From Planktothrix paucivesiculata PCC 9631 (GTDB taxonomy: Bacteria; Cyanobacteriota; Cyanobacteriia; Cyanobacteriales; Microcoleaceae), in contig NZ_LR734992.1 in NCBI RefSeq assembly GCF_900009265.2, forward strand, positions 22,800-57,318: a DNA stretch of 34,519 bases, given 5' to 3'. Both the position numbers and the translations under genes were made by a program. Positions 8,384 through 15,606 of this stretch are shown here, piece by piece. The notes under the pieces are model-generated. The model did no database searches. It was not told where the DNA came from and was given only the letters and a program-made list of their open reading frames with translations. How positions within the stretch are numbered: the stretch's first letter is position 1; each line of letters opens with the position of its first letter.

Positions 8384-11300
8384 ATACGCCAATAGCACAA
8401 AATGCAGCCCAGTGAAAAGGTTCTTTAAAAGGCTGGTCATCATTCGCCATTTTATGAAGACGACGACGCAAGCTGATTTTAAGTGTTGGATTTAGATACC
8501 AAAGATTCTTTTTTATTGATTGATCTATTTCTCTTTTTGTGATTTCTCGAAGCCAGAGTTGGGCTTGATTAAGGGCTATAGGTATTATAGAACCTGCTTG
8601 TAGGTTTTGATAAAACTTGATCATCAAAAGAGCTGTTGACAAATCACTAGGAGCCCAAAGGCTACCAACTACACTTTTACTACCTGCAACTAAAAAAGCA
8701 CTAGGAAAGCCAATCAACTCGTTACTAAACTCTTTGAAGTCCGTTAAGCCTGTTTCACAAGCAGAAAGGGTGACTAAGCGACATTGGCTCAAGTTAAGAT
8801 TAAGAATCTCTTGTACAGTCAAAGTTTCATGGGAAGATAATAACAGTGGGGACTCTAGAGGTGAATCAATATTAAAGCTGCTTCGGCCAGTAAAATGGAA
8901 ACCATGACCTGTAAAATGTAGTATTTGCTCTTTAATTGCTGAGTTTTCAACACTTTCTTTGCTAAAGACCTTAGTTGGGGGAAAATACTTCTTAATCGTT
9001 TCTACTTCAATATCAGTATATGTTAGGCCGTCAGTAGGGTTTTGAATAGCTAGTAAATTGCGGAAGTTTGGCCGTTGTCTATTTTGGAGTATTTTTAAAA
9101 ATTGGCAACTAGGTACATAACTTACTCCACCATAAAAACGATCTAAAAAATATAAACCGCCGACCAATGGAAGAGCATGAAGAGGTAACCAGTGCAAAAA
9201 ACGATGGGGAATTAAAATTAATTGTTGGCAGGCTTCAGGTATATAATTGAGAATTTGATCTATATGCAGTAGCTGAGTAAGTGTTTGGAGCTGTACTGAT
9301 AGTTTCTTGCGCCAAAATGGTTGGTTTTGTGTGTAATCCTCTAAATACTGATTAGCCCATTCAATCAACGCTGATTGATGTGGAAATTGCAGAACAGACG
9401 GGTAAGCAGATTGCCTGGTGACAATAAATATATATAATTTTTCTTCTACAATATACCATTCTATTATGGCAGTGTCCTCATCTAAAAGTGATTGAATTTC
9501 GTTAAAAGAAATCGATTGAACACTTTGGGTTAAATTAAAGGCTGGATCGAGAGGCAAAATATCATGCTTAATTAACTCGTCTAGCTGTTTTTGCAATTGA
9601 CTTAGCCGATTCTGAGTTGGTTGGATTGGCTGAGAGTCAGATAATAGATTCTCATCATTAAAAATAGAATCGTCATCAATAAACCAATTGCTTCCTGAAA
9701 TTTTAAATCTTTTCTGCTCCAGTGCTATTTCTCGTCGTAGACGTTTCAATTCGTTAATGGTAGAGTCTGGAATATTGCCTTTTGGGTAGATGTCAATGGT
9801 TGCAAGGAGTTCTGCCAAGCTACGTGCTTTACTACGCTCAACGTACTCAAGCGCTCGGTCAGGATAACCCAAAGCTAGACATACTTCAATCATATTTTGG
9901 TAGAGCTTAGTCCATTGTTTCGCAAGGTTTTCTTTGCCTTTTTCGATTTCTGAGTTAAACAATATTTTTCCTCTGTGCAAAGATTCTACTGTATCAATAC
10001 TGTCAACAAAAGCATTGTAAGCATTCGGAAAATCTTGCGCCTCTTGGTATGCCGAACCCAGATTAAATAGACATTCTAAATAATTATGAGGAAAAGATTC
10101 GCGAGTGTAAACTTGTAAAGCAACCTGAAAACAACTAATAGCCTGTTCTAAGTTTTCTGTCCTAACTCCTCGAATGCGATCACGGTAGACAATACCCAAA
10201 TCCTTTTGAGTTTCTGCCCACTGCTGAGGAAAAGATTCGCGAGTGTAAACTGTTAAAGCACGCTCAAAACAACTAATAGCCTGTTCTAAATTTTCTGCTT
10301 TTTCTCCTCGAATGCGCTCGCGGTAAACAATACCCAGATCTTTCTGAGTTTCTGCCCACTGTTGAGGAAAAGATTCGCGAGTGTAAACTGTTAAAGCCTC
10401 CTGAAAACAACTAATAGCTTGTTCCAAGTTTTCTGACCTATTTCCTCGAATGCAATCGCGGTAGGCATTCCCCAAATTGAGTTGGGTATTCGCCCAATCC
10501 ATTGGAAAAGCTTCGCGACTCCATACTGATAAAGCATTCTGGCAGCAATTAATTGCGCGTTCTAAATTTTCTGTTTCTTTACCTCTAATGCGTTTCCTGT
10601 AAGCTAATGCTAAATTGTTTTGGGTCATAGCCCAATTGTAGGGGAAGGTTTCGCGAGTATAAATCTGTAAAGCATTCTGGAAACAACGAATAGCTAGCTC
10701 TAAATTTTCTGCTAGATCGCTTCTAAGTCTTTCAGCATAAGCTACTGCAAGATTATTTTGAATGTCTGCCCACTCTTGAGGATAATTTTGTAAAGTATTT
10801 ACTTCCAAAGCTGTTTGGAAACAGTGTATAGCCATTTCTACATTTTGAGCTTTTTCTCCTCGAATGCGATCGCTATAAACCATTCCCAAATTTTTCTGAG
10901 TCATAGCCCATTGTTCTGGAAAAGCTTCGCGAGTGCGTACTTGCAAAACATCATTAAAACAGCGGATAGCAAATTCTAAGTTTTCTGCCTTTTCGCCTCG
11001 AATACGTTGAGCGTAAGCAGTACCAAGATTATTTTGAGTGAGTGCCAATTGTTCTGGGAAGGCAAAGATGGAGTGAGAGTAGAGTTCCAACGCCGCCTGC
11101 AAATAATGTATGGCAGATTCTAAATTTTCTGCTCTGTCTCCCTGGATTCTATGAATGTAAGCAACACCTAGATAGTTTTGGATAATTCCCCATTGTTCGG
11201 GAAACTGTTCTTGCCTAAAAACTTCACAAGTAATTTGATATCCAGTAATAGCAATTTCTAAGTTACTTGCTCTATTACCTAACGGAAATTCTTCTAATAA

Positions 11301-12236
11301 ACTACTAAAATTAATTACGTCTGTTGCAATTTCATATAATCTTTCTGGTTCTATATTTAATAGTATATCAGTTGACCATCGTTTTAGCGACCAAATTAAA
11401 TCTTCATTTAATTTTCCTAAATTCCGGCTTAATAATGAATAAATTAATTGAGGATTATCATAATTATCAGAAACGAACTGTAGCAATTCTTCTATAAAAG
11501 ATAAGTCAACTGAAATTAGATTAACTTCATCAGGGATTGACAAAGTTACTCCAGCAATTTCAACCTGACGTTCCTGCCTGGGTAGCTTACTGAATTGTTC
11601 TGTTGCGCCTTCTAAATCGCCTATTGTAAAAGATATCATCCCACGCGCATAGGTGATCAGTGGTGGTTCAAATTCTACCAAAGCGTTTGGAAAACTTTCT
11701 ATCAATAGCCCTAACCGAAACAAGTCTTTCCAGTTTTTCTGCTTTAATCTTTCTTCAATAGCCTGTGCTAATTTGCGATTAAGCTGATAGGGCTGAGTAC
11801 AAGCAAGGGATATCCAATACTCAGCTTGGGCTAATTCTCCTACTTTGGAATCGTTACTATCAAGCTGCTGTTTTACATACTTGGTGTAGAAATCAGCTAG
11901 TTCCTTTAAGCGTGGTTTCCCAAAGCACTTATCTTCCTTTAGTTCTTCCAATAATAGATTTCGGACAGCCATATCCATCTCGTAAAGCTCATAGCCTACC
12001 TCGCGGCACAAGCGAGACAAAAGTATGCGAGCAACTGCTGTCCAAGGAGCTTGGGGTATAAAGCGAAGCCAAATTTGGTAAAGCAAGTCTGGAGTAAGTG
12101 TCTGTGGAAATGCTGCATGGCAAGCTAAGTCGAGGTGTGCGCGATCGAATTGTTGGGCAAATCCTACGACTCGCTCAATAGCTATTTCCGAATGTGTTGC
12201 TTTACTTCCATTCATAAGGATTGTTACAACATCCAC
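8382..12236 (-). CDS. MoxR-vWA-linked TPR-CHAT protease
   Basis: 1284 residues. Residues about 20-240 form an N-terminal helical module (AHLDLACHAAFPQTLTPDLL, then GYELYEMDMAVR) that I recall preceding varied effectors encoded next to vWA/MoxR genes in cyanobacteria. A linker with FPLGNRASNLEIAITGY follows. About eight TPR-like units of 46 residues (about 341-755) come next, each with the pattern FP..WA.TQ.NLG.AY..RI.G...ENLE.AI. The C-terminal CHAT protease has His1111 (HFTGHG) and Cys1160 (LSACETG) and ends in FHWAAFCAIGV. The dyad is intact. The start ATG overlaps the vWA stop by 13 bp (coupled translation); a second in-frame ATG is seven codons later. The gene completes a MoxR-vWA-effector set and is followed at once by two small proteins that may be its partners. 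Confidence 0.92.
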   Translation of the reverse strand: MDVVTILMNGSKATHSEIAIERVVGFAQQFDRAHLDLACHAAFPQTLTPDLLYQIWLRFIPQAPWTAVARILLSRLCREVGYELYEMDMAVRNLLLEELKEDKCFGKPRLKELADFYTKYVKQQLDSNDSKVGELAQAEYWISLACTQPYQLNRKLAQAIEERLKQKNWKDLFRLGLLIESFPNALVEFEPPLITYARGMISFTIGDLEGATEQFSKLPRQERQVEIAGVTLSIPDEVNLISVDLSFIEELLQFVSDNYDNPQLIYSLLSRNLGKLNEDLIWSLKRWSTDILLNIEPERLYEIATDVINFSSLLEEFPLGNRASNLEIAITGYQITCEVFRQEQFPEQWGIIQNYLGVAYIHRIQGDRAENLESAIHYLQAALELYSHSIFAFPEQLALTQNNLGTAYAQRIRGEKAENLEFAIRCFNDVLQVRTREAFPEQWAMTQKNLGMVYSDRIRGEKAQNVEMAIHCFQTALEVNTLQNYPQEWADIQNNLAVAYAERLRSDLAENLELAIRCFQNALQIYTRETFPYNWAMTQNNLALAYRKRIRGKETENLERAINCCQNALSVWSREAFPMDWANTQLNLGNAYRDCIRGNRSENLEQAISCFQEALTVYTRESFPQQWAETQKDLGIVYRERIRGEKAENLEQAISCFERALTVYTRESFPQQWAETQKDLGIVYRDRIRGVRTENLEQAISCFQVALQVYTRESFPHNYLECLFNLGSAYQEAQDFPNAYNAFVDSIDTVESLHRGKILFNSEIEKGKENLAKQWTKLYQNMIEVCLALGYPDRALEYVERSKARSLAELLATIDIYPKGNIPDSTINELKRLRREIALEQKRFKISGSNWFIDDDSIFNDENLLSDSQPIQPTQNRLSQLQKQLDELIKHDILPLDPAFNLTQSVQSISFNEIQSLLDEDTAIIEWYIVEEKLYIFIVTRQSAYPSVLQFPHQSALIEWANQYLEDYTQNQPFWRKKLSVQLQTLTQLLHIDQILNYIPEACQQLILIPHRFLHWLPLHALPLVGGLYFLDRFYGGVSYVPSCQFLKILQNRQRPNFRNLLAIQNPTDGLTYTDIEVETIKKYFPPTKVFSKESVENSAIKEQILHFTGHGFHFTGRSSFNIDSPLESPLLLSSHETLTVQEILNLNLSQCRLVTLSACETGLTDFKEFSNELIGFPSAFLVAGSKSVVGSLWAPSDLSTALLMIKFYQNLQAGSIIPIALNQAQLWLREITKREIDQSIKKNLWYLNPTLKISLRRRLHKMANDDQPFKEPFHWAAFCAIGV
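10088..10400 (-). repeat. Near-identical 138-bp TPR-coding direct repeats
   Basis: A 20-bp core, GAGGAAAAGATTCGCGAGTG on the plus strand, recurs at 10088, 10226 and 10364. The spacing is exactly 138 bp, or 46 codons. The coding units ESFPQQWAETQKDLGIVYR in the CHAT protein are almost the same in two neighbouring repeats. Older TPR units in the same gene have drifted much further. This marks a recent unit duplication within the array. Confidence 0.8.
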
Positions 12237-13426
12237 TGATAGGGACGCTCCCAGTAAACATAGCGACCGCGCAGAGTATTAATAGCTGCATTGAGTCCCT
12301 GACGACTCATCTCAAACATTGGCACAAAACGAGCAATTTCGCCAGCAGTAGTGTACTGCCAGCTATCATTTGGCATGGGATTGAGCCAAGCATAATAACG
12401 CACTGACTGCTGAAGTTGTTCGATAAACTTCTGCGTGTACTCAACTCGCTCTGGGTTATAGTTACCCCTAGCTGCTCCCGCATCGCTGACAATCAGTACC
12501 CCTGCTCTTTCATCAACCGATTTCAAAACATCAGTAGTTAGTTGGGCTTTGATGCGAGTTTGATCGGTATAAAAATATTTTTCAGGATAATTATAAAAAT
12601 AGTAAACATTTGTTTGGATAAGGTTTCCACCCCGTAGAGCTTTATCTATTAATTGGCGGGATAAATGATGGAAAGGCACCATTGAGCCACCTTGGTCAAC
12701 CAGTAGGACAAGTTTTACTCGGTTTACATAGCGCGGCATTAACACTGGTTCAATTAAGATGCCCTGCTGACTAATTTTTGCTACGGTAGCCTCCACATTC
12801 AATTTCTGTAATGTACCTTGGCGCACTGGACGACGGAAAAAACGCCAACTTTGCTTAATCTGCCGAGGAGTTACTGGCAGATATTGAGCGGCTGAATCTT
12901 GGCCGTAATAAATCATATCTAAACTATTGGGCCTATGATACCGGATAGCTTGAATAACCTGCTCTGGTTCATCTCTTTCTATAGGGATATCAGCCGTTGG
13001 AGTTGGCTCGGATATAGGTTTTTCCGACCCTTTTAATGAAGTTTGCCCTTTAAGTTGCTCCGATGTTTTAACAATAGGTGGTGATGAAGAAGACTGAATA
13101 GTTTTGTCAGATTCCTTTGCTGAAGTTCCAGTTGAAAGTGGAGGAGATATATCTTGGATAGGTTGGGGTAATTTAGTAGAGAGAGATTCATTGGTTATTA
13201 TTTGATCTAGAAGTCGATGTAGCTGGCGAGCTTCTTCTTTAGATTTTGTCCACAGAGTACAACATAGTCTTTCTAAAGAGGCGCGATTGCCTATGCCAAA
13301 TCCACCTTGCAATGCCTCTAACGCCAACATATAGTCTGGAAGTCCCAATGAAAAACCATACTGTCGCAAACTGTAAAAAAGACGCAGTAAAATTCTCAGC
13401 AAAGGTATTTCTTCGATGGGATTCAT
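12224..13426 (-). CDS. vWA-domain protein of the MoxR-vWA pair (SAV_2336-like N-terminus)
   Basis: 400 residues. Residues 1-75 (LRRLF-type helices, YMLALEALQGGFGIGNR, then LCCTLW) resemble the N-terminal domain of SAV_2336-related proteins. Residues about 80-155 are Ser/Pro-rich and probably disordered. Residues about 238-400 form a von Willebrand A fold: VLLVDQGGSM with Asp244, then VLIVSDAGAARGNY. The metal site reads DxGxS rather than the usual DxSxS, so metal binding may be altered. In MoxR-vWA systems the AAA+ ATPase remodels or loads the vWA partner, which in turn presents or regulates an effector. The ATG shares a 4-bp overlap with the MoxR stop, and the stop overlaps the CHAT start, so all three are translationally coupled. 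Confidence 0.9.
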   Translation of the reverse strand: MNPIEEIPLLRILLRLFYSLRQYGFSLGLPDYMLALEALQGGFGIGNRASLERLCCTLWTKSKEEARQLHRLLDQIITNESLSTKLPQPIQDISPPLSTGTSAKESDKTIQSSSSPPIVKTSEQLKGQTSLKGSEKPISEPTPTADIPIERDEPEQVIQAIRYHRPNSLDMIYYGQDSAAQYLPVTPRQIKQSWRFFRRPVRQGTLQKLNVEATVAKISQQGILIEPVLMPRYVNRVKLVLLVDQGGSMVPFHHLSRQLIDKALRGGNLIQTNVYYFYNYPEKYFYTDQTRIKAQLTTDVLKSVDERAGVLIVSDAGAARGNYNPERVEYTQKFIEQLQQSVRYYAWLNPMPNDSWQYTTAGEIARFVPMFEMSRQGLNAAINTLRGRYVYWERPYQWML

Positions 13427-14373
13427 TTTTTCTCCTGCTGTGGGGCACGCAGGTATTCTCTATAATTTATCCAACGATCTTTTAATAGAGTTTCAGCAAA
13501 AGGAAGTTCGCCTTGAAGTTTTGCTAATAATTCGTCTTCTGGATATTGTCGCAGTATAGTAAACCAATCAATTAGTTCACTGGTACTTACGTTTTTACCC
13601 GTTCTGCCTCTGCTATTATCCATCTCATCTCTTAGCTCCTGAAATTTCTTTGTTGCAGCCACAACAACTGGTGAAGCTGTATTTGGAAAATGCTCATTAA
13701 TAATGTTAACTAATTCAGCATATTTTGGAAATTCTATATAATGAAATAGGCAACGGCGTAAGAAAGCATCTGGTAAATCTTTTTCGTCATTACTGGTGAT
13801 GAATATAATCGGTGGTTCTTTCGTCTTAATTTCGTATTCTTTCTCTGCTTCTTTTTCCTTAACTTTTATCTCCGGTATCGTAAACCGTTTTTCATCTAGT
13901 ACCTGGAGTAAGTCGTTAGGAAAATCAAGGTCAGCCTTATCAATTTCATCAATTAGAATCACAGTACGTTGAGAATTTTCAAAAGCACGACCTAATGGCC
14001 CCAGTTTGATATAATTCCAAAGATTATCAACTTTCGAGAGTTTCTGTTCGTCAAGACGTGCTAATTGGGCATCGTGGAGGCGAGCGATCGCATCGTAAGT
14101 GTAACAACCATCCTTCGCCTTGGTTGTAGACTGAATATACCAAGACTCGTAAGGCAAGCCTAGCTCATAAGCCACAGCACGAGCCAAGCGAGTTTTACCG
14201 CTACCAGGTTCCCCCTTGAGCAATAAAGGACGTTTCTTTAAAAAAATGGTGAGATTAACTGCTTCAACCAATTCTAGTGAAGGGATATAAGGTTCAAGTC
14301 CATAAAGTTCGCGCTCCTCTGCGGAGGGTTTCTTTTCACCCGTATAGATCCGAGGTATCACTGAATCAACCAT
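13423..14373 (-). CDS. MoxR-family AAA+ ATPase
   Basis: 316 residues, a usual MoxR length. Walker A is GEPGSGKT with Lys60. Walker B is VILIDEIDKA with Asp142 and Glu143. Sensor 1 is FITSND and the Arg-finger region is FLRRC. The catalytic set is complete, so the ATPase should be active. The protein should form hexamers and act as a chaperone-like remodeller of the adjacent vWA protein, in the cytoplasm. The start overlaps the iSTAND-like gene by 16 bp and the stop overlaps the vWA start by 4 bp. The order MoxR, vWA, effector matches the known ternary conflict-system layout. Confidence 0.95.
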   Translation of the reverse strand: MVDSVIPRIYTGEKKPSAEERELYGLEPYIPSLELVEAVNLTIFLKKRPLLLKGEPGSGKTRLARAVAYELGLPYESWYIQSTTKAKDGCYTYDAIARLHDAQLARLDEQKLSKVDNLWNYIKLGPLGRAFENSQRTVILIDEIDKADLDFPNDLLQVLDEKRFTIPEIKVKEKEAEKEYEIKTKEPPIIFITSNDEKDLPDAFLRRCLFHYIEFPKYAELVNIINEHFPNTASPVVVAATKKFQELRDEMDNSRGRTGKNVSTSELIDWFTILRQYPEDELLAKLQGELPFAETLLKDRWINYREYLRAPQQEKK

Positions 14374-15464
14374 TTTGCTAATCCTCCTTCCCAGCTAAAA
14401 CCACAGTAGTAACAAATTCTTTGATAAACCAAATCGGGAACGCCTCCTTGAGACTCTGCCAGTAATGTCTCAACACATAAATTTTCAGGTACTACCTCTG
14501 CTGCTACTGCCATGCCCACCCATTCATTAAGCTTCCTTACTGGAAATCGACTAGCAGGAGGTAAAGAAAGAGGAATTCTAGGTAAATCTGGGTGATTAAC
14601 TTGCCAAGCTAAAGAAAGTCCTGATTTGCATATATATCCTTTATTATCTACCAAAAACATGGCTAAATATGTTTCTCGCTGATTGTTTTTTTGTACCAAT
14701 GGTTGCCAAAATTCCTGAATTAACTCTGGTAAAAAGCTTATATAAGTACGGTGGGCATCTGAAAAGATAAAAATTAAATGTTGAGTTTGCAAAAGCTCAA
14801 AAATTTGATCTATTATTTTAGTTTCTGGCAGCCAATTAGTCTGGTTCTTATCCAGTAAGTGTTTGCCAACTTCATTCCATAAGTTGGATATGTCCTCCAT
14901 GCCACCAACTTTAATTTTTATTCGTCGCCCATTTCGTAACTTAGATAATTGAGATAGTCGGGTAACCAAAGTCTCTTGCCCGAATTTTTCTTCACCATGA
15001 ACCAGGAAAGCTGCTGTTTTGTTGTAACTTGGCGAATCTAATACTTCCATCACGGCTTCTTCCTGCTCGTCAAAGTCAATACGGAGAAGCGATTTAAAAA
15101 GTTTATGTTCAGATTGAGGTACTTGTTGCTGACAAGCTTGAGGCTGGTTCTTCCATGCTTCAACCTTGGTGCATAAGTCATCAAGCTGAGTCCAGAGCAT
15201 ATCATCTGGATGCTGGCGATCTCTTAATTGTTTCAAAAAAATTGGAAATATCCAACCATATAATCGATGCTCTGAGCAAAACAAAACCTTAAAGTTGAAG
15301 TCAAATAAATTTCTTGGACTCTTAGCATCTTTTAGTTGCAATCTTATAAAAGAAAGGCTATCAATAACGCAAAGCGAACGCAGACTTTCACAGCTTTCAA
15401 ACTGTTCACACTCCAAAAGAAGTTCTCTGCATAATTGATATAGTTCAGATGGTGGCGCTTTCAC
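14358..15464 (-). CDS. EAD protein with decayed P-loop (iSTAND-like)
   Basis: 368 residues from a GTG start (VKAPPSELYQLCREL). This start aligns with the starts of the caspase and STAND EADs and has GGGAG 7 bp upstream. An ATG at 15602 would add 46 residues that look like frame-shadow of the small gene before it. Residues 1-100 form the EAD (LLLECEQFESCESLRSL). The rest has a STAND-like outline, but Walker A reads GEEKFGQET from Gly157, without the Lys-Ser/Thr, and the Walker B region reads FIFSDAH. NTP hydrolysis is therefore unlikely. Inactive STAND domains (iSTAND) joined to EADs are known in vWA-MoxR systems, and this protein fits that role as a binding or adaptor switch. It lies directly upstream of MoxR with a 16-bp overlap. 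Confidence 0.75.
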   Translation of the reverse strand: MKAPPSELYQLCRELLLECEQFESCESLRSLCVIDSLSFIRLQLKDAKSPRNLFDFNFKVLFCSEHRLYGWIFPIFLKQLRDRQHPDDMLWTQLDDLCTKVEAWKNQPQACQQQVPQSEHKLFKSLLRIDFDEQEEAVMEVLDSPSYNKTAAFLVHGEEKFGQETLVTRLSQLSKLRNGRRIKIKVGGMEDISNLWNEVGKHLLDKNQTNWLPETKIIDQIFELLQTQHLIFIFSDAHRTYISFLPELIQEFWQPLVQKNNQRETYLAMFLVDNKGYICKSGLSLAWQVNHPDLPRIPLSLPPASRFPVRKLNEWVGMAVAAEVVPENLCVETLLAESQGGVPDLVYQRICYYCGFSWEGGLAKWLIQ

Positions 15465-15606
15465 AATCAATCTCCCACAGCTTGTAACAGCCCAGTAATC
15501 GCTGATATGCCTGGACACCATCTTGATAATTTCGTCCCCACTGTGGAAACTCTTGCTCAGTCTCCCTACTAAAGACTTCTTGCAAATAACAGGATAATTC
15601 ATTCAT
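15445..15606 (-). CDS. Small protein between phosphoesterase and iSTAND-like gene, 53 aa
   Basis: The frame starts MNELSCYLQEVF, overlaps the phosphoesterase stop by 8 bp and runs to a stop 20 bp inside the iSTAND-like gene. It reads as protein rather than shadow: a helical pattern with FSRETEQEFPQW, then VQAYQRLLGCYKLWEID. The 8-bp overlap geometry equals that between small proteins A and B. A longer upstream extension in the same frame re-reads the phosphoesterase and is rejected. No family is recognised. It could link the phosphoesterase to the iSTAND-like switch, or be a spurious frame. The competing reading is that the 414-codon frame of the next gene occupies this space. Confidence 0.5.
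   Translation of the reverse strand: MNELSCYLQEVFSRETEQEFPQWGRNYQDGVQAYQRLLGCYKLWEIDCESATI

Noticed and set aside
10088-11160. CRISPR-like regular repeats
   Set aside because: The spacing is 138 bp and the repeats encode TPR units in one open frame. The intervening sequence is related, not unique spacers.
15465-15602. 46-residue N-terminal extension of the iSTAND-like protein
   Set aside because: The EAD in sister proteins begins right at the GTG-coded residue, and the extension has no EAD or signal character. It remains possible, so the small gene is given only moderate confidence.
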